In this document: positions 50,579 to 60,633 of the stretch, piece by piece | Position numbering within the stretch: the first letter of the stretch is position 1 | How the letters are laid out: every line of letters begins with the position of its first letter | Source of the DNA: Candidozyma auris | Lineage: Eukaryota > Ascomycota > Pichiomycetes > Serinales > Metschnikowiaceae | Assembly (NCBI RefSeq): GCF_003013715.1 | Contig: NC_072813.1 | Coordinates: 186,001 to 250,000, forward strand | Direction of reading: 5' to 3' | DNA length: 64,000 nucleotides | Notes under the pieces: generated by a model | Told to the model about the DNA's origin: nothing | Seen by the model: only the letters and a program-made list of their open reading frames with translations | Databases searched by the model: none | Made by a program: the position numbers and the translations under genes

Positions 50579-51571
50579 TTATTGCTGCTTGCAGCCTTCC
50601 TCTAACTCTTTCTCCAAATCTTTTGGCAAGTCTTTGGAATCAAAATCAAGACCGTCGCCACCGCCTCCCAAAGCTCCCAAATCACCTAAACCGGGGAAAT
50701 CATTGACATCTCCGACCAACTCTTTTGGTGGGTTTCCAAATTCTTGTAATTTCTCAAGTAACTTGTTGACTTCCTCCCTCTTTTCAGTATTATCATTATC
50801 GAATTCAGGGCTTTCAAAAAGTGCCATTATGTCATTGGTAACTTCGTACTGTTTAGTATATCTAGTATGCTCTTCTGAGGGCAATTTGTCTTTTTGTTCT
50901 TTCAAGAAATCAGGGAATTTAGTGTTGAGGTCCTTGATAGGTTCATATAGCACATCCTTAGACGACAACTGCTCTAGCATATCAGTCAAAAGCTTTGACA
51001 TGTCGAAATCTCCATCAGCACTTCCGCCACCTAAGCCAGCCAAGAGCTGAGTGAGCATGTCTTCAGGGTTGGAGCTAGAAGGATCATTTTTCAATTGCTC
51101 GTCGATAGTTTCTCCTGATTTCTTCAATCTCTCCATAGTGTCTTTCATGACACTGTCAAAATTCTGTGGATCCATAGCCTTTTTAGCATCAGCTCTATGC
51201 GTCTTTTCGAATTGCTTCACCAAATGTTCGAACTCATCCTTTGCCTTCGGGTCCTCGATATTGAGATCCTTGATAAGCTCTTCCATATTGATCTGAAAAT
51301 CGTCCTCCTGATTAGCTTCAGATGGCTTCTTGGTGGTGCTTGTTGCCTGGCTGTCATCGACGGCTCCTTTTGTCTGCGAGCTAGCGCCACCTGGAGGCTT
51401 GCTCAAGACCATTTCGTCGAACTCATCCAACAAGTCGTCCAAATCATCTTCTTCCTCGTTCTGAGCTGTCTGAGTCTTTTGTGTTGGCTCATTTTGCTTC
51501 GGATCCTTTTGTGTTGGCTCCTTTTTAGGCTCTGCGTTGGCTTCAACTTTCTTATCCTCGATATCACTCAT
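50579..51571 (-). CDS. PEX19: Peroxisomal membrane-protein import receptor
   Basis: Cytosolic chaperone and receptor for peroxisomal membrane proteins. 330 residues, very acidic. The N-terminal half is disordered with DDLDDLLDEFDEMVL (Pex3-binding type helix). Further motifs are DPQNFDSVMKDTMERLKKSGE and EPIKDLNTKFPDFLKE. The end is CKQQ, a CaaX farnesylation box. Convergent with AFG2, 50 bp apart. Confidence 0.95.
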   Translation of the reverse strand: MSDIEDKKVEANAEPKKEPTQKDPKQNEPTQKTQTAQNEEEDDLDDLLDEFDEMVLSKPPGGASSQTKGAVDDSQATSTTKKPSEANQEDDFQINMEELIKDLNIEDPKAKDEFEHLVKQFEKTHRADAKKAMDPQNFDSVMKDTMERLKKSGETIDEQLKNDPSSSNPEDMLTQLLAGLGGGSADGDFDMSKLLTDMLEQLSSKDVLYEPIKDLNTKFPDFLKEQKDKLPSEEHTRYTKQYEVTNDIMALFESPEFDNDNTEKREEVNKLLEKLQEFGNPPKELVGDVNDFPGLGDLGALGGGGDGLDFDSKDLPKDLEKELEEGCKQQ

Positions 51572-52863
51572 TGCTTTTAGGAGGAATGGGAGTGGTTGTA
51601 GTTTTTACATTGTCCCAGCATGTGGGGACGATTTGACATAGTGTGGAGTGTATGCAGGCGAGGGCCTTGTTTTACCGAGGGATATAAGAGTTCTAATGGT
51701 CTTCAATGTGATAATTACTGAAATCCGTGAAAAGAAGGGACATTTGAGAAATGACATCATTTCAAAACACGAAGTGTATAACCTACAGCGAAACCATTTT
51801 TTGCATTTTGTCTTAAGCGTAGTTTTGCTAGCTGAGCGCTTATAAGACTTAGATGGATGCTTAATGTGGGGAGTAGCCCTAATGGAAAAGTCTCGGTATC
51901 GTACAAGTATACGTTTGCAAATGAAATGAATTTTCATAAAAAGATGAATGTTAGTGCCTGATGCGAAGCAGAAAGTACATAACATCTCAGTATCAGGCAA
52001 TATTTAAACTTATTGGATTTGACCCAAGGGTTCGTGGGCAATGTGTCTCGAGACGTTTTTCGCAGCCATTTTACTACGCTCCTAACCAAAGAGAGATGGC
52101 ACCCCCATCGGTGGACACAAAGGAAGGATGCAAACAAAAAGCTGAAAATTTCCTAAGAAGATCATCAAAACAAAACTTTGTTCTTCCCTTTCGACGAATG
52201 CGATAAAGTGTAGCCATGGGAGTTCAGGAAAGTCTAGTTTCTAAGTTCAAATAAAGCAGTTGTCCCAGCCTAATTTAGTTGAATCTTCCTCCTTCATGTG
52301 ATCTCGACACAATCAGGCAAGTTACAACAATAACTTTTCAGGCATACATGAGATTTGACGAGTTTAAGTGTGTGGAAGTTGCTGCAAAACTTTCCAACAG
52401 GTGCATTCTGATTGTAGAAGCATAATAATGCAGATCATGTGTTTAATCGACAGTGAGGTCTCAAAATCTACTTGATGTCATTGCATTTTGTGATAACAGG
52501 CTGCTTTTGATTTATTTGGGTTTACCTGAATTGTTTGACTTTTTCCAGTATCAGGTCTTGTGCTCGGAAACTCATGAACACTTGCCCACTCCTGGCCAAA
52601 CGAAATAAGCATACTTCAAAGAAATACGTTTGACTTATGAAAAAGACGATATAACACAACGGAAAACGAGAAGCAAACAGTACCCAATGACTTTGGTATC
52701 TTTCTATTTTTCTTACCATTCATCTGATTCTCCACAAGCGGCTATCGGGGTCGAGGCTTTCTGCAGGCTCGGTGCTGTCTACTCATGGAAAAATTGACAA
52801 GCCTCAGCTGCTTCGATATACCGTAAAATCATCCATAGAGCACCATAAACATCACGCACAACC
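51572..52863. other. Divergent PEX19/UBC9 intergenic region
   Basis: About 1.29 kb. One TTTTCGCAGCCATT motif (52057-52070) lies in it. Several frames of 60-80 codons overlap on both strands without family signals. No RNA gene recognised. Confidence 0.55.
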
Positions 52864-53340
52864 ATGTCTCTCTGTAAAACACGATTGCAAGAAGAGAGAA
52901 AACAGTGGAGGAGAGATCATCCTTTCGGTTTCTACGCTCGTCCAAAGAAAACTGCCGATGGCTCTCTAGACTTGACCCACTGGGACGCTGGCATTCCAGG
53001 TAAACCAAACACTCTTTGGGCTGATGCAACTTTCCCTGTCACTATATACTTTTCAGAAGAGTATCCCTCGAAGCCACCTAAGGTGATGTTTCCTCCAGCG
53101 TTTTATCATCCAAACGTGTACCCTAGTGGTACCGTTTGCTTATCTATCTTGAACGAGTCTCAAGATTGGAGACCCGCCATTACTCTAAAGCAGATTCTTT
53201 TGGGAATCCAGGAACTCTTGACAAACCCAAACCCTGACTCCCCTGCTCAGGAGCCAGCATGGAAAGCTTTCAGCAAGGATAGAGCCACGTACGAGAAAAA
53301 AGTCAAGGAGCAAGCCAAAAAGTACGCCAATGCTTCTTAG
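52864..53340 (+). CDS. UBC9: SUMO-conjugating enzyme E2
   Basis: Attaches SUMO to target lysines; essential in yeast. 158 residues. [30 protein letters not shown] and [10 protein letters not shown] contain the catalytic Cys92, and [19 protein letters not shown] and [11 protein letters not shown] follow. The budding-yeast gene has an intron near its start; none is seen here, the frame being continuous from the ATG. Confidence 0.97.
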   Translation: MSLCKTRLQEERKQWRRDHPFGFYARPKKTADGSLDLTHWDAGIPGKPNTLWADATFPVTIYFSEEYPSKPPKVMFPPAFYHPNVYPSGTVCLSILNESQDWRPAITLKQILLGIQELLTNPNPDSPAQEPAWKAFSKDRATYEKKVKEQAKKYANAS

Positions 53341-53488
53341 CATTGATGTTTTATTTAAAAAAAATCTAGCAGGCCGCTGCCATGCGCCATTTGTGTATTA
53401 AGTGTATTGTATAAGAAAATTTTTCACCCGGAATAAAGGAATAAAGTTGACGAAAGCCCCTAGGGAAAGCAAATTATGGATGTTGATG

Positions 53489-54856
53489 CTACGTTGCTGA
53501 GTTGGAGATCAAGTCACGACTTTTGACGGATCCCTCTCCTACTGAACCCTCGCCCAACTGGGATGTTCCTTTTTCTTTATAGGTACTCACAGCAGGAATA
53601 TCGGCCTTGATTCGCAGAACCAAAGTCAGATAAGCACGGGGTTCCAATTTGATGAGGGTGTGCAACGGTATCAGCATCCATGGACTCTCCTCTTGTGGCA
53701 CATTCATGAAGTAAGCATAGAGACAACGCAAGACTGCCTGGTGTGTGATGATCAAAATATTCTCTTGACGTTCTAATTCCATGATGATGGGTTCCAATCG
53801 AATGACGATATCTCTGTACAGCTCACCTCCTCGATAACGGTACTCGTACTTGTTGTCATCACGAGCCTTGAAGTCTTCAGGGTACTCCTTTTCAATCTCT
53901 TCGTAGGTCATGCCATCACACTCTCCAGCATCCAATTCATCCAACGCCTTCCACTCGAGCTTTCTTTTGTAAGGCAAAAACGACGCAGTTTGTTGCGTTC
54001 TCTTTAAAGTGGAAGTCCATACGGTCAAGTTTGTGTGTTTGTGTTCTTCGCCAAGCGATTTGAGAACGAGTTCAGGCAACTTCTTCGCATATCTCCAACC
54101 ACGTTCAGAAAGGTCCAGATCGCCGCCGATTTGACCTGTCAAATTGTACTGCGACTCGCCGTGTCTTGATAGCCAAATACTTCTAGGTTTAATATGCAAG
54201 TTCATAACGTAATACACGATCCTCAGTTCCAAGTAACTTTCGATTCGATTAACGATGATTTGGGACGTGACGTTAACAAGCTTGATAAAGGTCAAGTCAG
54301 CGTCGGCAGCCAGATCCATTGTTTCGTAATATTTCTCGTATTGCTTGATTCTGCCCAAGAAATCTTTCGTGGCATACTCGGAGTCGAGATCAACATAGTC
54401 AGGCGACGTTGTCTTCACATCAGCGATATTCTGCAAAATCAATTCCTCGTCATCACACCACAGCTCCAAAAAAATGGGCTCGATCAAGTTTTCTCTGCAT
54501 AGCTTGAGTAACTGAGACCTCCTTTCTCTTGTAGAGTTTGTGGCGTCGAGAATTCCCACCACGCCGTTTTCCTCGGCAAACCACTTCATCATATCACTCA
54601 CCGCTTTGTTCACAGCCTCGGCTCTGATCTTGACACCTTCTTCATTATCTGGATCAAAAAAGTCATAGGTGGTATCTTCTCTCAGCGTCAAAAGGCGCCT
54701 ATAAGAGCCGACATTGAAGCACTTGCTCTTTATCGATAGCCACAGAAGGTATCTCACGATCTTCTGGGCAATTAAGGACTTTCCCCGGGCAGGCAACCCG
54801 ACCATGATCACGCAGATGCGGACATTCTCCACGTGGGAAACTGAATAGACTGGCAT
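53489..54856 (-). CDS. FBP26: Bifunctional 6-phosphofructo-2-kinase/fructose-2,6-bisphosphatase
   Basis: Sets the level of fructose 2,6-bisphosphate, the glycolysis/gluconeogenesis switch. 455 residues (yeast Fbp26 452). The kinase domain has GLPARGKS and DATNSTRERR. The phosphatase domain keeps both catalytic histidines in LSRHGESQYN and ITHQAVLRC, which favours Fbp26 over Pfk26. Two CTG codons (residues 211 and 247) fall on family serines: YLxSRIVxY and IGGDSDLS. A TATATA lies about 55 bp upstream of the start, followed further up by T19 (54947-54965). Confidence 0.94.
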   Translation of the reverse strand: MPVYSVSHVENVRICVIMVGLPARGKSLIAQKIVRYLLWLSIKSKCFNVGSYRRLLTLREDTTYDFFDPDNEEGVKIRAEAVNKAVSDMMKWFAEENGVVGILDATNSTRERRSQLLKLCRENLIEPIFLELWCDDEELILQNIADVKTTSPDYVDLDSEYATKDFLGRIKQYEKYYETMDLAADADLTFIKLVNVTSQIIVNRIESYLELRIVYYVMNLHIKPRSIWLSRHGESQYNLTGQIGGDLDLSERGWRYAKKLPELVLKSLGEEHKHTNLTVWTSTLKRTQQTASFLPYKRKLEWKALDELDAGECDGMTYEEIEKEYPEDFKARDDNKYEYRYRGGELYRDIVIRLEPIIMELERQENILIITHQAVLRCLYAYFMNVPQEESPWMLIPLHTLIKLEPRAYLTLVLRIKADIPAVSTYKEKGTSQLGEGSVGEGSVKSRDLISNSAT

Positions 54857-55814
54857 GACTACTAGACAAGTGCTGTGTGATTGTTTCCGAAGAAGGGTTT
54901 GGCGAAGGTGTATATAGCACTACACGAACGAGTGCGATTCCCCAGATTTTTTTTTTTTTTTTTTTCCTCTCTCTTATTGTCTACCTCGTTACTGTCTCGT
55001 GCACCCTACATGACCAGTGCTTTGGAAGGAAACATCCAGCTAGAGCCTAATTCAACCGTATTCATGGGCCAAAGCAATTCTTTATCACCCTGGTTGGATT
55101 TTAAGCCGCGAATGGCATTCAATGCGCTCGCCTACTTATTGAGGGTACTTGAGAGGCACCCACCCTTTTTTTGCGACCCTCAAACTCAGACTTAAATCCG
55201 AAAGCGCAACGCTAAGCATTTGCAGCCATGCATTTCTAGAACTGCTCTCCAAATTTTTATCAGTTTTAGGTTTAGGTATCTAGGCACCTTGTAAGCGCTG
55301 CATGATGCATTTGCAAAGGATGTGGCCAACGCCGGCTACGAATAGCTTTCTGGCGAGGTTTATTGTCTGTGGGACTAGCTGGGTCAGGTGTCGCTGTTAG
55401 ACACTATTGAGCCCACAGCGAAGTGAAACAAAAAAAAAAAAATAAAAAAAAAAAAAATTATGAATCTATTCGATTAGGCAAATGAAGCGAAACACCTAAC
55501 AAGACGCATAGTGAGAGATTACTACCTTGGGTGGTCCAGTCGCATGTACGCCTGAGGGCTGTCGTGCATGGATACTAGCGCATGGGCAATGTGAGCACAA
55601 GTAGCAAGCAGCCACAATCCTGAGTGAAAAGCTAACCAAGTGTCTGGGAGCTGATACAGTTCATCACTAGACAATTACAAGGCTCTTCTAGTGGTGGAGG
55701 CCGTAGTGGTGGACCGGGTATTGTTCTTTCCTGCAGGATGCACGTGACGAAACTACTTCTGCGTTCACGATTCCTTAAGGCTCTCTCTCCTCAAAAGCTT
55801 CCACTCCAGCAACG
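54857..55814. other. Divergent FBP26/SSY5 intergenic region
   Basis: About 960 bp. It holds T19 (54947-54965), A13 and A14 runs (55430-55457), one TTTGCAGCCAT motif (55219-55229) and a CACGTG at 55741-55746. No gene is supported. Confidence 0.6.
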
Positions 55815-58154
55815 ATGAAGAAGTTTCTTCCGAAACAGAAAAAAGGGCCCGCTCGCGAATCAGACCCGCAGGCCACTTCTGGAAATGCGTCGACGTGCTC
55901 AGAAAACGACTCGCTCCACGAGCTTCGACCAATTTTTCAACAAGAGGTGCCAGATACGACAAACGACATTCAACTTAATAGCAACCCTAGTATCTATGCC
56001 CCTTCTTCCCAAACAGATGAATCCCAAGCTGGCGAGAAGTCGCTATTTTCAAGCAGACAGTCGTACTCCACTAGACAGTCGTCGTACATGTCGTCCAGGT
56101 CGAAGAAAGCCTCAGCGGGTTTGGGAGACGTTGGGCCTGCTCTCCAAGTGTTTGATATCCCAGAAGATAAAGACAATGAGGGCCCTCCTCAGGAGTCGTT
56201 AGCTGAGGTGTTGCATATCCTATGTCAGGACATATCCTATATCCAGACTCAGTACCTCAACTCGCTGATGAACTTGTCGGCTTGCGTTGTCAGCATTATT
56301 GACTGTCTTAAAGACTTTGTCGCCTTCACAGAAAAGTTTGAAGGTTCAGAAGAGTGGTCTTTTTCGGCATATGACAATAGCAATGTGAGAAAAATACTCA
56401 AGTCGTATCTTCACTTGTATGATAACCTCTTGAGAGATGAGGCATATGTAAGACTTAAGTTACTTCTCAGCAAAAACTTCAGCGATTTCACATCAAGTTT
56501 GAAGAGTTCCACTAGAAGGTCATCCTTCGACCAAAACATTGCCAAGCCACAGAACTTCGCTATTGGTGTCAACAACGGGAAGTCACTCCCACATCAAGAT
56601 TCCATAGCTCAAATCATTGCAAAGATTGCGAAAAGTTCCAGCAGTATACAAGAGCAGAATGGATCTTTTATTGCTCCAATTGTCCGTGGATTGTCAGAAG
56701 ACATGAACGTCTTATGTCTATACTTTGGCTACCCAAACCCTTCGGAATACCACCACAGCATCGTTTCGACGATTCATCTGCTTTACGATGATGTGCATGT
56801 CATCATAAACAAAAATCGTATAGAATTTGCCTCCACTACAGCGTCAACATCTGCTGCACGCATGCCAGGTCGTCCGTCCTCACCCCCTATTTCACATAAA
56901 GTGCCCAGATTCAAACTACCCTTTAGGGTGCCATCCGATTCTACCAGCCCGCCATTGTCCCTTTCTGTCTCTACGGAAAGCGCTAAACGAGTTTCAGGTA
57001 CCATTGGTGGCTTCATCTATCCTGTCATCGATACTGACAAGCAACCGCATCTATCATCATACGCAAAATCGAAGTTTGCGATCACTTGTGGACACGTTTG
57101 TCTTGATAAAAGAGAAGAGACTGTCGATTACCCATACGTTTCTTCTCCATCTTCGGTACTTATTGGTCTTTACAAGCTGGCTTTGCAAGAGCAATATCAA
57201 AAATGTGTCTTGAATGAAGGAGACCAGTCGATGTTGGACTCAAAAATGGCATACTCATCTGTTTTATCTCAAATTGATGAAATGTTTCCAGCCAAAAAAG
57301 TGAAGGTTTTGGATCCAAAATCGAAAAAAGAGTTTGTCGAGTACAAGAATTATCCTCGACATAGATTTGGACAGATAATCTGGGGTGAAAGAACTTTGAT
57401 ACAGGCAAAACGCACAAAGGATGGCCATCAGTTGAAGGAAAAGAGGTTGAGCGATTTAGCAATCATCAAAGTAAACAAAATGCTTAAATGTGATCAAAAT
57501 TATTTGGGCGATGACATTGCTTTCAACGAGTACGATCCATCGTTGATTTTTGAAAATCTATATGTTCGCAAAGTCATTCATTTGGGAAGACTGCCACGAG
57601 ACATTACTGACAGTGTAAATGAAGTTGACTCGATGTTATCGACACAGTCAATGGACTCTGATGGAAACGTCACACACAAGGGATTACCGGTTTTCAAATA
57701 CGGATCAACGACCAAATTCACGAAGGGCTTTTTAAATGGTATCAAGCTTGTGTATTGGTTGGACGGAGCCATCCACTCATCTGAATTTGTGGTCAATTCT
57801 GTCGAAAATACTACTGCTTTTGCCGCTGGCGGTGATAGCGGCTCCTGGATACTAACCAAATTAGAAGATGTTAACGGGCTGGCCAAGAAGGAGGGTTTAG
57901 GAGTGGTTGGCATGCTCCACTCATATGATGGTGAGTTTCGACAGTTTGGCCTCTTCACTCCAATGACTGAAATTCTAGACCGCTTAGAGGAGGTGACCAA
58001 GATCAAATGGGGAGTTGTTGGGGTGCAAGAGAAAGGCACAGACACAGTTACCAATGAAACGTCATCCGAATCAGAGACGAATAGTGATTCTGAAAATGAG
58101 AGTGAGTATGAGGATGGTCTTGAGGAGCAAGTCAAGACGCTTGACATTGACTAA
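55815..58154 (+). CDS. SSY5: Ssy5 protease of the SPS amino-acid sensor
   Basis: Chymotrypsin-like endoprotease that, on amino-acid sensing by Ssy1, cleaves the latent factors Stp1/Stp2. 779 residues: a Ser-rich start, a long inhibitory prodomain (to about 400), then the protease domain. The triad is visible as TCGHV (His427), LSDLAII (Asp547) and GGDSGSW (Ser675). The sequence after it (GVVGMLHSYDGEFRQFGLFTPM) is typical of Ssy5. An acidic tail ends the protein. A CACGTG lies 69 bp before the ATG. Confidence 0.94.
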   Translation: MKKFLPKQKKGPARESDPQATSGNASTCSENDSLHELRPIFQQEVPDTTNDIQLNSNPSIYAPSSQTDESQAGEKSLFSSRQSYSTRQSSYMSSRSKKASAGLGDVGPALQVFDIPEDKDNEGPPQESLAEVLHILCQDISYIQTQYLNSLMNLSACVVSIIDCLKDFVAFTEKFEGSEEWSFSAYDNSNVRKILKSYLHLYDNLLRDEAYVRLKLLLSKNFSDFTSSLKSSTRRSSFDQNIAKPQNFAIGVNNGKSLPHQDSIAQIIAKIAKSSSSIQEQNGSFIAPIVRGLSEDMNVLCLYFGYPNPSEYHHSIVSTIHLLYDDVHVIINKNRIEFASTTASTSAARMPGRPSSPPISHKVPRFKLPFRVPSDSTSPPLSLSVSTESAKRVSGTIGGFIYPVIDTDKQPHLSSYAKSKFAITCGHVCLDKREETVDYPYVSSPSSVLIGLYKLALQEQYQKCVLNEGDQSMLDSKMAYSSVLSQIDEMFPAKKVKVLDPKSKKEFVEYKNYPRHRFGQIIWGERTLIQAKRTKDGHQLKEKRLSDLAIIKVNKMLKCDQNYLGDDIAFNEYDPSLIFENLYVRKVIHLGRLPRDITDSVNEVDSMLSTQSMDSDGNVTHKGLPVFKYGSTTKFTKGFLNGIKLVYWLDGAIHSSEFVVNSVENTTAFAAGGDSGSWILTKLEDVNGLAKKEGLGVVGMLHSYDGEFRQFGLFTPMTEILDRLEEVTKIKWGVVGVQEKGTDTVTNETSSESETNSDSENESEYEDGLEEQVKTLDID

Positions 58155-58302
58155 TATTACAAACCTAACGTTTTTGAAAGCATATCATAATATTATCACG
58201 AAAATAAAAAAGACTGGAAGAAATGAGAAGAAACCGTCCGGAACATGAAGAATTTTGTAAGAGATTTTTTTTTAGCTTTCTTTGTCATTTTTCCAGGATG
58301 CC

Positions 58303-59157
58303 TTAAGCAAGCATAGCTACCAAACCAGCAATACCAGCGAGGAAGGATGCACCAGCAGTACCACCAATGTTGATGGAACTCACAGTAGGCAAGTGACTAG
58401 TAGGCAAGACGGAGCTTGGACCAGGTGTAGTAGTGCCTGGTGGTGGTGGCGAAGTAGGAGGAATGCATGAAGAAACCGTCACGGTGGTTGGCTCAGAAAC
58501 TGTAATCGTGGTAGGGTTACAAGTCTGAGGGCCACATGTGGTGATAGTGATGGTGGTTTCAGTTGGACAGTAAGTGGTAATGTCAGTGAGAGTGGTGGTG
58601 GTGATGGTGGTGTTCCATCCAGTAGGATGCGAAATCGTTGGCACAGTGAAGGTGTGGTCAGATGTAGGGAGGGAAGAAGTTGGGTGGGTAGTTGAAGGGG
58701 AAGAACTAGACGAAGGGCCGCCAGTGCCGTCTCTCTCAGCACGGAAGCGAACCTCCGAACAGTCATCTTGAGGTGGACCATCCGTAACGTACACCAAGTT
58801 GTCTCTCTGGTACCCGTTTGGATCCTGGGTTACTTTGCACACCCAAGTCTTGGTTCTGAGGCTAAGGTAGCCATCGACAATGGCCGTGTCGTCGTCATAA
58901 TCACCACGAGAGGCCATCACCAAACTGTTGCCGATGATGGCCATTTCCAGGTCCCAGCCTTCGAGCTCCTGGTCACGTTCATCGTACTCTAAACCAATAG
59001 CTCTGTCACTGACGAAGATGTAGTCGATTCCCGAATGAGCCTCCTTGTTGGCATAGAGGCCTTTTCCGTTGTACTCGTCGTTGGATGTTTCAGCCCAGAA
59101 CATAAACCGCTGAGCAGCGGCAGTGGAGGCAAGTAAAGCGAGAGCAAGGTATTTCAT
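58303..59157 (-). CDS. GPI-anchored cell-wall protein, tandem copy A
   Basis: 284-residue secreted protein. Signal peptide MKYLALALLASTAAAQ; N-terminal domain of about 130 residues with a Cys pair (TWVCK and DDCSE). A Ser/Thr/Pro-rich stretch follows, containing TTYCPTETTITITTCGPQTC. The end is a hydrophobic GPI-attachment tail (ASFLAGIAGLVAMLA). TTYCPxxTT is shared with Sed1-type wall proteins. I chose the ATG at 59157, which opens directly onto the signal peptide; TATAAA is 54 bp upstream. It is paralogous to the next gene. Confidence 0.85.
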   Translation of the reverse strand: MKYLALALLASTAAAQRFMFWAETSNDEYNGKGLYANKEAHSGIDYIFVSDRAIGLEYDERDQELEGWDLEMAIIGNSLVMASRGDYDDDTAIVDGYLSLRTKTWVCKVTQDPNGYQRDNLVYVTDGPPQDDCSEVRFRAERDGTGGPSSSSSPSTTHPTSSLPTSDHTFTVPTISHPTGWNTTITTTTLTDITTYCPTETTITITTCGPQTCNPTTITVSEPTTVTVSSCIPPTSPPPPGTTTPGPSSVLPTSHLPTVSSINIGGTAGASFLAGIAGLVAMLA

Positions 59158-59856
59158 TGTAAAAGATGGGTATATGATGGTCACAGAAAATGGCTGCAAA
59201 CTCCCGACTCTTTATAGGGGAGCGGGCAGGTTAGGGGAAGTCTAAATTTGGCCATGCTAAAGTGGGTACCCACTGGAGGAGATCTCTGCATGGGGCTAAA
59301 AAAATGCGATGAGGCGCAAGAGGGTGACCGATTTTAGGGTCAAGGATGGACAAATATAGCAACGAAGGTGGAAGTGTTGGTGGTAGCTTGGCCGTTCCTG
59401 TAGACAAAGGAGGCTTCTGTCAGGGGTACGGCTCAATTTACGAGGGGACCATTTAGTCGCGCAGGGCCCAGTTTGCAGCCACCAGGCATGACAAAAAAAG
59501 AACACACAAGTAGAGAACGAAGTCATATAATGAACTGTGGAACCTGCGACAACCAAGGCTCGAAGATAAGAGGCTTTGAAGTTGAAGCGTAAATTTCGAA
59601 AGTAGGCTTTAGAATTTTTCCTGTATCCTTTCAGTGGTATGGGTACGTGGGAGGGTCCACCTGTTCTAGGCAGGGATACTGCCCGAAAGAGAAGCGGAGA
59701 GGCTACGAGGGGAGCTTTAATAAGTGATTCTTGTTCAAAAACTATTGATAGAAAAGTGATTCAAAGCAGAAAATAAAAGAAAAAGAAAAGTTTGGTGAAT
59801 AATAAACAACTATCCGGCGAAGGTGGTAACTTATTTTCCAGTAAACAAAAAGAACT
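59158..59856. other. Upstream region of GPI protein A
   Basis: 699 bp between the tandem GPI genes. It holds TATAAA on the minus strand (59211-59216) and two recurrent motifs (59189-59200, 59472-59481). Confidence 0.6.
59211..59216 (-). promoter_or_regulatory. TATA box of GPI protein A
   Basis: TATAAA on the minus strand, 54 bp before the ATG, in the same position as in the paralogue's promoter. Confidence 0.6.
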
Positions 59857-60633
59857 TTAGATCATCATGGCAATCAACCCAGCAACTCCAGCAAAAGCAC
59901 CGGCAACCTGCTTAGCGGCTCCGCCCTCGAAGGAGGACACATGAGCAACTGAAGAGGGTTTGGTGTGTGGGTGGGTCTCGACTGGCGGAGTGGCACCTGG
60001 GGTCCCCGGCACAACACACTCCTCGGTAATGGTGATGGTCTTTGGCTTCTCGACAGTAATGTGCTTAGGACCGCATTTGTGTTCAACACATGTGGTCACT
60101 GTGAGGGTGGTAGGCTCAGGGCAGTAGGTGGTGTAGCCAGTGACTGTGATGTGGTCGGTGACGGTCGTCTTGTTCCATCCATGTGATGGCTCGTGCCCCT
60201 TTCCGCCCTTGGAGAGATTAATCTTATGGCACGACTTGTTTGGAGGTTCGTGGCTAGCGGCAACGCCATAGTGGTGCTTCAACTCCCCGGCTGGGTCGTC
60301 GAGACCCTTGCAGGCCCAGAGTTGGTGGCCAACATCGAGAATACCTTCGTGGTTGAAGGTGGCAACAGCAGGATTAACCGCCTCACCAACCTGGAGGAAA
60401 CCAGCTTCAACGCCAACCTGGCCACCGTGTTGAACAAGTCGCTTCTCAGACTCGTGGTACAGGAATTTTGGCCCGGACTCCTTGGTGACGAGGAAGTAGT
60501 TGATTCCAGCGCCCTCTCTAACGGGAGAGATGCCGAAGCCGTTGATGTCCTTGAACTCAGAGACGATCTTTAGGTCGAACTCCTCGGAAGCGAGAACAGC
60601 GGTAGCGAACAAAGCGAGAGTAGAGAACTTCAT
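59857..60633 (-). CDS. GPI-anchored cell-wall protein, tandem copy B
   Basis: 258 residues: signal peptide MKFSTLALFATAVLAS, an N-terminal domain starting EEFDLKIVSEF, a Thr-rich block with TTYCPEPTTLTVTTC, and a hydrophobic tail (VAGAFAGVAGLIAMMI). It aligns with copy A in order and in the W-x-CK...DP...PP...C pattern. The start resembles Cwp1-type wall proteins weakly. TATAAA lies 54 bp upstream. Likely highly expressed and stress- or growth-regulated (inference). Confidence 0.87.
   Translation of the reverse strand: MKFSTLALFATAVLASEEFDLKIVSEFKDINGFGISPVREGAGINYFLVTKESGPKFLYHESEKRLVQHGGQVGVEAGFLQVGEAVNPAVATFNHEGILDVGHQLWACKGLDDPAGELKHHYGVAASHEPPNKSCHKINLSKGGKGHEPSHGWNKTTVTDHITVTGYTTYCPEPTTLTVTTCVEHKCGPKHITVEKPKTITITEECVVPGTPGATPPVETHPHTKPSSVAHVSSFEGGAAKQVAGAFAGVAGLIAMMI

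Noticed and set aside
50574..51050. 158-codon plus-strand frame opposite PEX19
   Set aside because: Antisense to a clear PEX19; Ser/Pro-rich composition comes from the acidic codons of the real gene.
55430..55457. A-rich tract as a retroposed poly-A tail
   Set aside because: No flanking target-site duplication and no cDNA-like sequence upstream.
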